Source: Holophagaceae bacterium
Lineage (GTDB): Bacteria; Acidobacteriota; Holophagae; Holophagales; Holophagaceae
Assembly (NCBI GenBank): GCA_016722505.1
Contig: JADKJH010000006.1
Span: 61,001 to 125,000, forward strand
Reading direction: 5' to 3'
DNA: 64,000 nucleotides
Part shown: piece by piece, positions 25,556 through 35,444 of the stretch
Layout: every line of letters begins with the position of its first letter
How positions within the stretch are numbered: position 1 is the stretch's first letter
Notes under the pieces: model-generated
What the model was told of the DNA's origin: nothing
Seen by the model: the letters and a program-made list of their open reading frames with translations, nothing else
Databases searched by the model: none
Made by a program: the position numbers and the translations under genes

Positions 25556-27658
25556 ATGATTCTGTCGAAGCTGATCATGCACGTTGTCTTCTGCTTTAGC
25601 CTGCTTTCCGGTTTTCGGTTGTTGGGGCAGGGCGCTGCAAAGCTCCCGCCGCCGAGCGGGGTGGCGGTTTTCACCATCGTTTTCGAGGAGCGCGCCACCG
25701 ACACCGATGGCACCTCTGCCAGCAGCAAGGTCGAGGTGCGGTTCGCTCCGGGTGCGGAATGGCACGGCTACTTCGGGTCCAACTTCGGCTCATTTGGCAG
25801 GCCTGCCGAGGATACGAGGACCCCCAGCGGGCTGTACAAGCTGCGGGGCGGCCTGTTCGGGCTGAGGCCCGATGAGCCGATGTGCTTCGGGATCCTGAGC
25901 CACAAGGGCTCGGCCAGCGCAGGCGGCCGCACCATCAGCGGGCCAGGCTCCAACCAGCATTCCTCAAGTGGGAACGACTGGAGCCTTCGTGAAGATGCCG
26001 CGCGCTTCACCCGCACCAAGGACGGCGGCGTCCTGCGCTGCGCGCCGGTGGTCTACCAGGAAGAGGAGCCTCCGGAATTCGCCCTGCTCGGCCCCGGAGC
26101 CTACGACTTCGACCAGGCTGGGAAGGACCGATACGAAAAGCTGATGAACTTCCGCTTCACCAACGAGGAGTTGAAGAACCTGAAGAATGTGAAAAAGGTG
26201 AACGAAGCTTCCCTGACCTCCACGGACGGGACGATCCAGCAGTGGTTCAAGTGCACCCTGACCGGGGAGCCGCCGGAGGATGAAACCGAGGTTTCCGTCG
26301 AGCCGGAGGACTACGACGGTTGGATCCCGGAAGGCAATTTCGAAAAGCCGGGAGAGCGGGGAAATCGCCTGAAGATCCAAGTCAAAGTGACAAAGAAGGA
26401 TGAGCCGGACAAGCTCCGGAAGGCCAAGATCACCTTTTCCTTCAAGAAGGTCGGCAAGCAGCCGGGCGTGTGCATCAATTGGCCGAAGACCGGGGCCGGA
26501 TCAGACTACGACCTGAAAATCCGGCAGGAGGACAATACGGATCTGGAGGTTCTTGGGCCTGATGAGGCGCGGACCAAGGAGTTGGTGGAGGAAGCGACCC
26601 TGGTCATCAGCTGCTACGACTACGGGGCCTACGGAACCCTGGTTATCACAGCCAAGGATGAGGATGGGAAGGATCTGAAGGTCAAGGTGCGGGGCAAGGA
26701 GACCACCGAGCTTGCCATCCCGCTCGACGACAACGCGAACCATATCGCCGACGCCTGGGAGCGGCAGAATGGCGTCGTCGGCTATCCCGACAACTGGGAT
26801 GACGCGGGCGCGAGTGGGCAGCGCACGAAGGGTGACGGGCTATCCCTCTTCGAAAAGTACAGGGGAGTGGTCGTTCTCGAAGGTGGGCAGCGGAAATGGA
26901 CCCGGCTGGTACCCAGGCAGAAGGTCCTGTTCATCCTGGACGAGGACGACATGGTCCTTTTGGATGCATGGAAGAAGGCCGCCGACATTCATCTGTACCT
27001 GCTGAGCGAGGAGATGGCCGAAGGGTCCGCCGGTTCCGAGGCTTCGCGGCGGGTGAACCACCGCCTCAGCGACTTCCGGAATGGCGACAAGTATGCGGTC
27101 GTGATGACGAAAAAACCCACCAACGATGCCGAGGCCATCGCCACCCAAAGCGGCGGGGTTGACATGGGGGAGACCAGCATCGGAAATAGTCCGAAGGATA
27201 TCCAGTACTGCAGGGTTTTCCCCGACCACATCCGGGGATGGATCCTTATGCTGCGCAACAAGGTGAAGAACGCCATCGCCAACGCCGGGACGCCCAACGA
27301 GGGGCCGCTCAGCAAACGGTTCCCGAAATGGCTCCTGGAGAAAGCCTACGCGCGGCTGCAGGACCCCGGCACGGTGGAGAGCCTCTACCAGCAGGGCCTG
27401 CACACCACCGCCATCCATGAACTGGGCCACGCATGTGGCCTGCCCGGCCATGTCGACGGCAGCGGCACAGAGGCTCCCACCGGTGAGCGGAGCTGTTTCA
27501 TGTGCTACGCCACGCAAGACGAGAACCGCATTTACATCGTGCTCGAGGCCCTGTTCAGGCCGGATGCGCTGCTTCCCCTATCTTCGGGAATCTTCTGCAC
27601 ACCCGGCGCCGCCGGCGGCTTCGACTGCCACGGCAAGCTCAACGTGAAGGACAACTGA
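25556..27658 (+). CDS. Secreted metzincin-type metalloprotease
   Basis: This 700-residue protein begins with a signal peptide (MILSKLIMHVVFCFSLLSG) and is predicted to be exported. A GGAGGG ribosome site 5 bases before the ATG at 25556 sets the start. The C-terminal part has the extended zinc motif HELGHACGLPGH (HExxHxxGxxH), near residue 621, and a possible Met-turn in SCFMCYA. About residue 390 is DDNANHIADAW, an EF-hand/thrombospondin-3-like calcium loop. The middle (about 190-380) is rich in acidic and Lys residues and resembles no family I recognise. It is the last plus-strand gene before the rng-pan block. Substrate unknown. Confidence 0.8.
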   Translation: MILSKLIMHVVFCFSLLSGFRLLGQGAAKLPPPSGVAVFTIVFEERATDTDGTSASSKVEVRFAPGAEWHGYFGSNFGSFGRPAEDTRTPSGLYKLRGGLFGLRPDEPMCFGILSHKGSASAGGRTISGPGSNQHSSSGNDWSLREDAARFTRTKDGGVLRCAPVVYQEEEPPEFALLGPGAYDFDQAGKDRYEKLMNFRFTNEELKNLKNVKKVNEASLTSTDGTIQQWFKCTLTGEPPEDETEVSVEPEDYDGWIPEGNFEKPGERGNRLKIQVKVTKKDEPDKLRKAKITFSFKKVGKQPGVCINWPKTGAGSDYDLKIRQEDNTDLEVLGPDEARTKELVEEATLVISCYDYGAYGTLVITAKDEDGKDLKVKVRGKETTELAIPLDDNANHIADAWERQNGVVGYPDNWDDAGASGQRTKGDGLSLFEKYRGVVVLEGGQRKWTRLVPRQKVLFILDEDDMVLLDAWKKAADIHLYLLSEEMAEGSAGSEASRRVNHRLSDFRNGDKYAVVMTKKPTNDAEAIATQSGGVDMGETSIGNSPKDIQYCRVFPDHIRGWILMLRNKVKNAIANAGTPNEGPLSKRFPKWLLEKAYARLQDPGTVESLYQQGLHTTAIHELGHACGLPGHVDGSGTEAPTGERSCFMCYATQDENRIYIVLEALFRPDALLPLSSGIFCTPGAAGGFDCHGKLNVKDN

Positions 27659-27689
27659 CCCGGGTTCGACCCTCGATCCTCAACCCCAA

Positions 27690-29210
27690 TCACACCTTTG
27701 GCGGCAGAATTTCCATTCCCAGCCCGTGCCGCGGGCCTTCGGCCTTTTCGACCCACAGAATGTGGGCGCCAAAGGCGCGGGCCATGGAGAGCATGCCTTC
27801 CCGCATTTCCAGGGAGAGGGCTGCCCGGAGATCGGGATGGAGGCTGAGCCGTACCGTGGCTCCCCGTAGGTGCTCTCCTTGGCGGGCCATTTCCCGATAG
27901 GCCTTGAGCATCACGGTCTCGGCGCTCAACATGCGGCCCATGCCCTGGCAGTGGGAGCAGGTTTCGGTGAGTTGGCGCTCCAGGGATGGTCCGGTGCGCT
28001 TGCGGGTCATTTCCACCAGTCCAAATGCGCTGATGCGTTCGGCCCTGGCGTGGTTGCGGTCCCGCAGCAATTCCTCGGCGAGCAGCGCCATCACTTCATT
28101 CCGGTGGGCCTCATCGGCCATATCAATGAAATCCACCACGATGATGCCGCCAAGATTTCTCAATCGAAGCTGGCGGACGATTTCAGGAATGGCTTCGAGG
28201 TTTGTCTGGAACACCGTATCTTCCAGGTCCTTCTTGCCAACGAATTTTCCGGTGTTCACATCCACGCTGACCAGGGCTTCGGTCTGATTGATGACCAGGC
28301 TGCCGCCGTGTTTGAGGAATACTTTGGGGGACCGCGCGGCATCAATTTCCTGCTCGATGCCGAAGGCCTCGAAAATGGGGATGTCCGACGTGAATAGCTT
28401 CACGCGCTCCACCCATTCCGGATGGAGATTGGAGACGAAAGCGACGACTTCCTCGTAGGTGCCTGGGTCATCCACCCAGAAGCTGGCGACTTCCTCGCGA
28501 AAGAGATCCCTTAGCACTTTTTGAAGCAATCTGGAATCTTGCCAAACGAGGTTAGGCGCGGCCAGATCTTCGGCTTTGGCCTGCACGTCCCGCCACAGAT
28601 CGCGCAGGAACGCGACGTCGTTGACCAGGTCCTCATCCTTTTCGCCGATGGCGGCGGTGCGGACGATGAAGCCCTCTCCGGGCAGGCTGTGGCTGCGGAT
28701 CAATTCCCGGAGCCGCTCCCGTTCCTGGATATCCGTGATCTTGCGGGAGATCCCCACATGCTCGATGCTCGGCATGAATACCAGGAACCGGCCGGGAAAA
28801 CTCAAATGCCGTGATAACCGCGGGCCCTTGGTGTTGATAGGGTCCTTGACGACCTGGACCAGGATCTCCTCACCCTCTTTGATGGGTGGCAGGGAAGGCG
28901 GGATGACTGGAAATTCAAGAACCGCCGTATCAGGCTGGTCTTCGTCCAACTCGGCGACTTCCTCGGTGCTGATGCGGTGGGCCTCAGGCTCATCGAGATA
29001 AAGGAATCCATCTTTGGAGGCGCCCACAGCGATGAATGCGCTCTGCATGCCCAGCAAGAGCTTGGCCACGCGGCCTTTGTAGACATCGCCAACATGGCTG
29101 ACGTGGGTGGTGCGTTCAATGAAGAGCTCGCACGGCTGGCCATTTTCCAGTAGTGCGATTCGCGTCTCCATCGGTGTCGCGTTGACCACCAAGGACCGGC
29201 GGATGTACAT
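27690..29210 (-). CDS. rng: Ribonuclease G/E family endoribonuclease
   Basis: This 506-residue protein matches RNase G, the endoribonuclease that matures the 5' end of 16S rRNA and helps mRNA turnover. It has an N-terminal S1-like RNA-binding region (GDVYKGRVAKLL and FIAVGASKDGFL), the catalytic DNase I-like part with the metal Asp residues in VSVDVNTGKF and VVDFIDM, and a CSHCQG zinc-link motif near residue 420. The length fits RNase G rather than the longer RNase E with its C-terminal scaffold. It converges with the metzincin gene. Confidence 0.92.
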   Translation of the reverse strand: MYIRRSLVVNATPMETRIALLENGQPCELFIERTTHVSHVGDVYKGRVAKLLLGMQSAFIAVGASKDGFLYLDEPEAHRISTEEVAELDEDQPDTAVLEFPVIPPSLPPIKEGEEILVQVVKDPINTKGPRLSRHLSFPGRFLVFMPSIEHVGISRKITDIQERERLRELIRSHSLPGEGFIVRTAAIGEKDEDLVNDVAFLRDLWRDVQAKAEDLAAPNLVWQDSRLLQKVLRDLFREEVASFWVDDPGTYEEVVAFVSNLHPEWVERVKLFTSDIPIFEAFGIEQEIDAARSPKVFLKHGGSLVINQTEALVSVDVNTGKFVGKKDLEDTVFQTNLEAIPEIVRQLRLRNLGGIIVVDFIDMADEAHRNEVMALLAEELLRDRNHARAERISAFGLVEMTRKRTGPSLERQLTETCSHCQGMGRMLSAETVMLKAYREMARQGEHLRGATVRLSLHPDLRAALSLEMREGMLSMARAFGAHILWVEKAEGPRHGLGMEILPPKV

Positions 29211-29338
29211 GTAAACCCTCTGTTGAATTTGGCGGAGGGCTTAAAATTCCATAGCCACATCCCCTGCTGCTCAAAGCCATACCAGACCAGGAGCATTCCC
29301 ATTGTGGCTGAGATCAGGAAAAAAAGGGGAAATTTCGC

Positions 29339-29734
29339 CTAAACGAAGGCCTTTTCGATTTGCGGTGTGCGTTCCTGGGCGGCCAACCCGGTGATGTGGT
29401 TTTTAGCATCCACGAAAACCACCTTGGGTTCCAGGGTGGCGCCTTCTTCGACGCTCATCCAGCCATAGTTGGCGATGATCACCAAATCTCCGGCATTGAC
29501 TAGGTGGGCCGCGGCGCCATTGATACCGACCTCGCCAGAGCCAGGCACGCCTGGGATCACGTAGGTGGAGATGCGAGCTCCGTTGGTCACGTCGTAGATG
29601 TCCACCTTCTCGTTTTCCATGAATCCCGCTGCCCCGATGAGCAAAGGATCCAGCGTGATGGAGCCTACGTAATCCAAGTCCGCTCGCGTTACGGTTGCGC
29701 GGTGGATCTTGCCCAGCAGAAAGTGACGCAGCAT
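29339..29734 (-). CDS. panD: Aspartate 1-decarboxylase precursor
   Basis: PanD makes beta-alanine from aspartate for pantothenate and CoA synthesis. The 131-residue precursor has the self-cleavage site DYVGSITLD: cleavage between Gly24 and Ser25 turns Ser25 into the catalytic pyruvoyl group. Later motifs GARISTYVIPG and NGAAAHLVNAGDLVII are typical. It is the third pantothenate gene of the block, 97 bases after panC. Confidence 0.96.
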   Translation of the reverse strand: MLRHFLLGKIHRATVTRADLDYVGSITLDPLLIGAAGFMENEKVDIYDVTNGARISTYVIPGVPGSGEVGINGAAAHLVNAGDLVIIANYGWMSVEEGATLEPKVVFVDAKNHITGLAAQERTPQIEKAFV

Positions 29735-29831
29735 GGGGTGCCTCCTGGTCCAGGCTCGATACGAGTCCCGGCCGACGTATAAGGGTGAATCGGACCGGGC
29801 GGGATGTCAAAGCCCTGCTTTCAAGCAGCCC

Positions 29832-30716
29832 TCAAGTCGATGCCCCCAAGCCCAGAAGTCCTGAAGCTTCTGCATTCGGGCTCAAAATGATGTTGTCTAT
29901 GAGCCGGGTGGATCCAACGAAAGCAGCCACGCAAATGGCCGCGGTGCGATCCACCTGATGCACCAGGGGTTCCAGGCTTTGGGCATCCACTAGTTCGCAA
30001 TACTGGAGTTGATCCACACCCCATAGACATTCGTTGGCGCGGGCAAGCAGGTCCGACGCGTTGCGCTCACCAGCTTTGAAGGCGGTTTCTGCGGCAAATA
30101 GCCCAAGGCTGATGCTCAGGGCCCGCTTGCGTTCGTCGGGGCTCAAATACACATTGCGGCTGCTCAGGGCTAGGCCGTCATGTTCTCGCAAGGTGGGAAC
30201 CACCGCGATATCCACGGGCAGGTTCAGGTCCTTGACCATTCGTTTGATGACTGCAGTCTGCTGCAAGTCCTTCTGGCCGAAAAAAGCCAGGTCCGGCTGC
30301 ACCATGTTGAACAATTTGGCTACCACAGTGGCAACGCCCCGGAAATGGCCGGGGCGGAATTTTCCGCACAAGGGCTCTGCCACTTGGCCAGGTTCGATGA
30401 AAGTCTGAAAATTGGAGGGATACATTTCCGCCGCGGTCGGGAGGAAGAGCACATTCACGTCCAATTTCAGGCACAAGCTTTGGTCCGCCTCCAGATCCGA
30501 CGGGTAGCTTGATAGATCCTCCGCCGGCCCAAACTGGGTGGGATTCACAAAGATGCTCACCACCGTCGCACCGCAGCGGCTTTTGCACTGGCGGATCAGC
30601 GAAGCATGCCCTTCATGCAGGAATCCCATCGTGGGGACGAAGCCGATGCGCAGACCTTCCTCCCGCAGGGCCTTTACGGCAATGCGAAGCTCTGCAACGT
30701 TGTGGACGACGCGCAT
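29832..30716 (-). CDS. panC: Pantothenate synthetase (pantoate-beta-alanine ligase)
   Basis: PanC joins pantoate with the beta-alanine made by PanD, using ATP. The 294-residue protein has the nucleotidyltransferase-fold motifs FVPTMGFLHEGHASLI (HIGH-type, residues 27-42), FVNPTQFGPAEDL, FGQKDLQQ and SSRNVYLS (KMSKS-type position). The start MRVVHNVAEL gives a normal N-terminus. It lies 9 bases downstream of panB. Confidence 0.96.
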   Translation of the reverse strand: MRVVHNVAELRIAVKALREEGLRIGFVPTMGFLHEGHASLIRQCKSRCGATVVSIFVNPTQFGPAEDLSSYPSDLEADQSLCLKLDVNVLFLPTAAEMYPSNFQTFIEPGQVAEPLCGKFRPGHFRGVATVVAKLFNMVQPDLAFFGQKDLQQTAVIKRMVKDLNLPVDIAVVPTLREHDGLALSSRNVYLSPDERKRALSISLGLFAAETAFKAGERNASDLLARANECLWGVDQLQYCELVDAQSLEPLVHQVDRTAAICVAAFVGSTRLIDNIILSPNAEASGLLGLGAST

Positions 30717-30725
30717 GGGAAGCCA

Positions 30726-31604
30726 TTACTCCTGATCAGGGTTTTCGAGTTGCCACTGTTGAATGGCGCGAGTGGCAGAGGCGGGTAGGGAATAGGATTC
30801 AGCATCGCTTGGGAAGCCTCCGCTGCGGACATCTTCGGAATAGCGGCGGAGTGCGCTGGAGAGCAGCTCGAATCCGTCTAGATAACGGCGGACGAACTTG
30901 GGTGGTTTGCCTGAAATGAGGCCCAGCACATCGTGGATCACAAGCACTTGGCCCGAACAATGGGGCCCCGCGCCGATTCCGATGGTCGGCACCTCGAGCG
31001 ATTCTGTCACCTTGCGGGCCAGTTCCGAGGGAATGCCTTCCAGCAGAATGGAAAAACAACCCGCATCTTGCAATCGAAGGGCATCTTCCAAGATCTGAAT
31101 GGCGTGTTCGCTGTCGCGGCCCTGGACCTTGAAACCGCCCATGGCGTGGAAAGACTGAGGAGTCAGGCCGATGTGCCCCATGACCGGGATTTCCGCATCC
31201 ACAAGCGCCCGCACCACAGGCAATCGCTTGGCTCCACCTTCGAGTTTCACCGCGGCAGCACCCCGGCGGATGAACTCCCCTGCATTGCGGATGCTGTCCT
31301 CGATGCTGAGGTGATAGCTCAGGTAGGGCATGTCGCCCATGAGCAGGGCCTTGGGTTTGGCGCGGGCCACGGCTTCTAGATGGTGGTTCATCATGGCCAT
31401 GGTCACCGGCAGCGTGTTCTCGAAGCCCAGGCAGACGTTGCCAACGCTGTCGCCCACCAAGATGATGTCCACCCCAGCGGCCTCTGCCAGGTGGGCGGTG
31501 ACCGAATCATAAGCCGTGGTCATCACCAGCTTCCGGCCTTCGGCAACCCAAGCCCGCAATTGGGGGATGGTCACGGCTTGGCTGGTGGGGCTTTCATGGC
31601 TCAT
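30726..31604 (-). CDS. panB: 3-methyl-2-oxobutanoate hydroxymethyltransferase
   Basis: PanB makes ketopantoate, the first step of pantothenate synthesis. The 292-residue protein has the family motifs MTTAYDSVTAHLAEAAGVD (about 28-46), VGDSVGNVCLG with the magnesium Asp, GDMPYLSY, KLEGG, and MGHIGLTPQS. It is the first of the panBCD set and follows the 1181-residue gene by 9 bases, so the pan genes may share its transcript. panE/ilvC for the reduction step is not in the window. Confidence 0.96.
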   Translation of the reverse strand: MSHESPTSQAVTIPQLRAWVAEGRKLVMTTAYDSVTAHLAEAAGVDIILVGDSVGNVCLGFENTLPVTMAMMNHHLEAVARAKPKALLMGDMPYLSYHLSIEDSIRNAGEFIRRGAAAVKLEGGAKRLPVVRALVDAEIPVMGHIGLTPQSFHAMGGFKVQGRDSEHAIQILEDALRLQDAGCFSILLEGIPSELARKVTESLEVPTIGIGAGPHCSGQVLVIHDVLGLISGKPPKFVRRYLDGFELLSSALRRYSEDVRSGGFPSDAESYSLPASATRAIQQWQLENPDQE

Positions 31605-31613
31605 GGCAGATGC

Positions 31614-34600
31614 TTAAATCGAGCTGGAGGGTGGCGGGGTTGGGGTAGCGGGTGGAATATTGGCGGTGCTGGCGGTCCAATCCGCGAGCGGGTCCACGCG
31701 TTCGGGAAGGATGAATCTCAAGCCAGCGGATTCCACCGCCTGCCTGAAGCGATGGATGTCCGTGCGGCCAAGGAAAAGCGTCTCATGGCTCTCCGGCACC
31801 CGGGTCCAGAGTTCCTGGAAACTTTGGAAGGCATCCTGAAGCTTGCCGCGCGCGCCCAATTTTTCCCCGCGCTTCAACAGGAGGTCCGCGCCTTGGGCTG
31901 TGGCCTCCAGCACAATGGCCGGGAATCTGAGTTCACGTGCCGCGGCGCCCACCTCGCCCCAGGTCATCAAGGTTTCTGTGGCCACGGCCTCATTCATTTC
32001 CGTGGTGGTGAGCAGCAAAGCGTGGGCCTTGTGCCACTCGAGTTCCAGCCATCTGGAACCACTACCATCCACGGGTCCTTTAAGCAATTCCAGCAAGGTC
32101 CAGCATGACTCCAGGGAACTAGAATTCTTGCTTCGCAAAGATTCCTGGGCCTCCGCCTGTAAATGTCGCAACAGTGAAAGCCGCTGCCGCCAAACCAGCC
32201 CCGAGGCTTCATAGAGCAAGGCTGCATTCTGGAAAAGCCTGGAGGCGTCGCGCCAGGATGATTGGAAGGCCGCGACCTCCGCTTGAAGATAGGCCTGGTC
32301 GCCCTGTTCCAAAGGCGTAAGACCCTGCTGAGGCAACATGAGGACCTGTAGGAGCGTGTGTTCGGCCTCCACGAAATCACCCAGCGCCGCCAGTGTCCGT
32401 GCCCGCCAGACCTGAGTGTGGGTCGTGAGGATTTGGTCCTCGAGGCGCTGGAAACGCTCCAGGGCCAAATCCAGGTGGCTCAGGGCGGGGCCGAGCCATT
32501 GCTGCACGCTGCGGAACATGCCGAGCGCCAGATGGCTTTTGGCCTGGCCCTCCAGACTGCCCTGGACCCGGGAGGTGCGCAGTGCCTCCCTAAACAGTGT
32601 GTGGGCCGCTTCGGGCTGACCCTGGGCCTGGTACACATGGCCGAGGGCGATATTCACACCCACTAGGCCTTTGAAGTTCTGCTCGTGTTCCAGGAGCCGC
32701 TGGGCGCTTTGAAGCATCGCCACCGCCCGCTGGAATTGGGATTGATGCGCCAGAGCCTGTCCCAACTCCAGAAGCAGGGCCATTTGGTCTTCCCGGTTGC
32801 CCTTGGCTCCGCTTGAACTAAGCAGCTGCAGGCCTTCTTCCAAGGCCCTGAGTCCTTTGTGGTGGAACCCTTGGAGGAGATAGACGCGGCCCAATGCCAG
32901 CCGCAACCTTGGTTGCTCGGGATGCAATGGATGATCTGCGAGCAGTTCCGCTGCTTGATGAATTGATGACTGGGCGTCTACGAACCGGCGAAGTCGAATC
33001 TCTTGGCGAGCTTTTTTCCGCAGCAACCGTGCCAGTTGGCTGGCATGGGTGCCGTCTGGGGTTTCGGAGATCCCCTCCATGGCTACGATGGCAAGGCCAA
33101 GGGATTCCAGAACTTGGGGCGCCGAGGGAGACGTAACCCACGCATCCGCTAGAAATTCCCAGAGCCGCACTTGCTGGGGTGGCGTGGGGTGGAGCTGTAA
33201 CGCCTGATCCACGATCCGCTGGGCTTCCAGGGGGGGCAAAGATTGGGATTCAATAGCTTGCATCACCTGGGCCAAAGCCGATGCGTCATCATTGGCAAGA
33301 GAGTTCAAGCGTACGCTCAGCATGGCGCGGCCATCGGGTTCCATGGCACCCAACAGAGCCCGGGCCAGGCGTTTGAGTTCCGGCTGCGGCGTGTTGGAGA
33401 GCACCAACTCCCGTAATCGGATATCAGGAATACTGGCGCGGGAATCCTGCATCTGCACGAGGCGGGAATTAACGGAAGCAGCCAGGGCGTCTTCCAGGGG
33501 ATCGCCGCCCAATCCGAGCGCTGCCCCAAGCACCTGGGGGTCCAGCGGATGGTCGGCCAATGCAAGCAACCGGACGAGGGTGCTGGCTGCTGGACCCAGC
33601 CGGGAGAGCCGGCCCATGAGAATCTGCCCCACCAGGTCCTCGTGCGCCCGCGGTGGGTGGCGTTTTCCGGGCACCAGCACCCAGCGGCCTCCGTGGAAGG
33701 CGATGTTGCCTTCCTGTTGGGCCAGCTCGAGAAAACTGAGCAAAAGGCCAGGATTGCCCAGGCTCAGGCGGAACAGTTCTTTCTGGTAGTCCTTGGGAAG
33801 ATCGTTGGGACCAAGAAGATCTCCTAGGATGTCATGGAGGTCCACGTCCTCCATCCGGTCCAGGTTGACGATGGATATTTCTTGGGAATCCCCTCGGAAG
33901 GCAGAAAGCAGAGGCCGGAGGTGGGGGCTTCGGGTGGCGCAAAGCAACCATGGGATTTTGGAGCTGAGCACCAGATCCCGTACCAGGCCAAGGGTTTCAC
34001 TAGACGCGCGTTCCAGGGTGGAAAGGTGGACTAGCCGGTGGTGGATGGACATTGCGAATTCCATCGCGGCGAGCGCGGCTTTGATTTCCTCTGTCTCCAC
34101 GGGGCCGCCTGGGGACTTGGTTCTCCCCCCAGTTAGAAATGCAAAAGCTGGCACACGACGAGATACGGTTCTGGCTACATCAGGCTTCTGCGCATAAAGT
34201 TCAGCCTCTACACCAAAGAGCAAACTTTGAAGCAGGCGTTCAAGAAACGCTCCAGGCTCTTCATCCAGCAAAGTTTCGAGATGGTGGACCCAAATACCTT
34301 CGGTCTGAGCTGATGCGGCAGACCAGTCCGCCAGTTCATCCTGTCCAAGGCCATCCTCACCTTGAATCACGGTGACCCGTTCCATGGGGGCTGGCGCGCT
34401 CAATCCAAACATCAGGGATTTGAGAACCGTCATTTCCTGGCCGCGCCCGCGGATGGGAGCTGTGGGCGGATCCGAGAGTTCGCGAGGTTGCTCAAAAGGC
34501 AGAGCTACAGCTCCTGCGGCAGGTACGATCTCCAACGCGTTCAATTCACCCATGAACGCATCCAGGGTTCGGGGAGGAAGCCCAATGACCCGTGGGATCA

Positions 34601-35159
34601 GCGTGAGTCCTGGTTTCAGCCCGATGGCGTCAAGGCAGAGAAGGCGAGGGTGGGAACTGTGGGCGAGGATTTTTTCGAGATGCTTGCCAAAGGCTTTGCG
34701 TTGCGGCGCTGTCCATTCCGAAGCCAGACGCGGCAGCGGCGTGCCCGGAAGCTCCTGCAGGAACCAGATCTGGGTCTCATCGAACCCGAATCGGCAACTC
34801 GAAGGATCCCAGGGCTCGCCATCCAGAAATCGGCTGAGGTAGGTCTCTTTGATCTGATCCAGCTCTTTATCTGATGGACGCGGATCCCAAAGTTGCAACA
34901 GGAACCGTGCCCCGTCACCTTCGCGACGTACCAACTGCCAGGAGCAGGCAGAGTGTCCAGTCGTCGCTTCAATAGAGGCCACAGTTGAAACCCAGGCATA
35001 ACGCTGCCCCCTAGAGTCCGAGGGGCGGTCATGGCGATTCCCAACCATGGAGGCGGCAGACGTGGTGACCGGGCTTTGCCTGGTCATCACGTGGGGAGCA
35101 CGAGGGGGACGCAGAGGGAGCGAAGCGACCGGGCGGTCCCCCTCGTTCACGGCAGACAT
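31614..35159 (-). CDS. Large kinase/ATPase-like TPR protein with degenerate nucleotide-binding motifs
   Basis: This 1181-residue cytosolic protein has three parts. Residues about 40-200 contain a region whose pattern (LLQLWDP, IWFLQELPG, LGLKPGLTL) may be a very divergent kinase-like fold. About 240-560 resembles the AAA_16-type ATPase of PknK-like regulators, but the P-loop reads GEDGLGQDE instead of GxxGxGKS and the Walker B region reads VHLSTLERA without the usual acidic pair. About 600-1140 is a long TPR solenoid. It may be a scaffold or pseudoenzyme relay. The N-terminus before about residue 40 is low in complexity and the start is uncertain. Identity of the family is an inference. Confidence 0.7.
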   Translation of the reverse strand: MSAVNEGDRPVASLPLRPPRAPHVMTRQSPVTTSAASMVGNRHDRPSDSRGQRYAWVSTVASIEATTGHSACSWQLVRREGDGARFLLQLWDPRPSDKELDQIKETYLSRFLDGEPWDPSSCRFGFDETQIWFLQELPGTPLPRLASEWTAPQRKAFGKHLEKILAHSSHPRLLCLDAIGLKPGLTLIPRVIGLPPRTLDAFMGELNALEIVPAAGAVALPFEQPRELSDPPTAPIRGRGQEMTVLKSLMFGLSAPAPMERVTVIQGEDGLGQDELADWSAASAQTEGIWVHHLETLLDEEPGAFLERLLQSLLFGVEAELYAQKPDVARTVSRRVPAFAFLTGGRTKSPGGPVETEEIKAALAAMEFAMSIHHRLVHLSTLERASSETLGLVRDLVLSSKIPWLLCATRSPHLRPLLSAFRGDSQEISIVNLDRMEDVDLHDILGDLLGPNDLPKDYQKELFRLSLGNPGLLLSFLELAQQEGNIAFHGGRWVLVPGKRHPPRAHEDLVGQILMGRLSRLGPAASTLVRLLALADHPLDPQVLGAALGLGGDPLEDALAASVNSRLVQMQDSRASIPDIRLRELVLSNTPQPELKRLARALLGAMEPDGRAMLSVRLNSLANDDASALAQVMQAIESQSLPPLEAQRIVDQALQLHPTPPQQVRLWEFLADAWVTSPSAPQVLESLGLAIVAMEGISETPDGTHASQLARLLRKKARQEIRLRRFVDAQSSIHQAAELLADHPLHPEQPRLRLALGRVYLLQGFHHKGLRALEEGLQLLSSSGAKGNREDQMALLLELGQALAHQSQFQRAVAMLQSAQRLLEHEQNFKGLVGVNIALGHVYQAQGQPEAAHTLFREALRTSRVQGSLEGQAKSHLALGMFRSVQQWLGPALSHLDLALERFQRLEDQILTTHTQVWRARTLAALGDFVEAEHTLLQVLMLPQQGLTPLEQGDQAYLQAEVAAFQSSWRDASRLFQNAALLYEASGLVWRQRLSLLRHLQAEAQESLRSKNSSSLESCWTLLELLKGPVDGSGSRWLELEWHKAHALLLTTTEMNEAVATETLMTWGEVGAAARELRFPAIVLEATAQGADLLLKRGEKLGARGKLQDAFQSFQELWTRVPESHETLFLGRTDIHRFRQAVESAGLRFILPERVDPLADWTASTANIPPATPTPPPSSSI

Positions 35160-35444
35160 TCACGTTGATGAACCAGAACATGGGCGCGAGTGTACCAGCC
35201 AAAGCACCTGGAGAGCGTGGGAACAACGAGGAACCAAGGCAAAACCACTCCAATTGAGATCTTTTCTCTGGACCAGCCCCCCTCCCTCATTTCAAACTGT
35301 TCAGATACCAAGCGAGGACTGGGCAGCCATGGATCACTCTGTTGAGCCCTAGGGTTGCACCTGTCTCTCGCGACGGCCCCTTATACCGGGCCACCGTTTG
35401 AACGATCAGAGTTAATTCGCCGCAACGGCTTAGGGAATCCGCCC
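35160..35444. other. Divergent intergenic region before the respiratory cluster
   Basis: These 285 bases separate the 1181-residue gene (minus) from ccoN (plus) and must hold the promoter of the respiratory cluster. I found no convincing -35/-10 pair, Fnr box or stem-loop. An upstream in-frame ATG-like start for ccoN exists at 35355, but its extra 30 residues do not look like CcoN. Confidence 0.5.

Noticed and set aside
35390..35420. Fnr-like box before ccoN (TTGAACGATCAG)
   Set aside because: The spacing between half sites is wrong and only one half is close to TTGAT.
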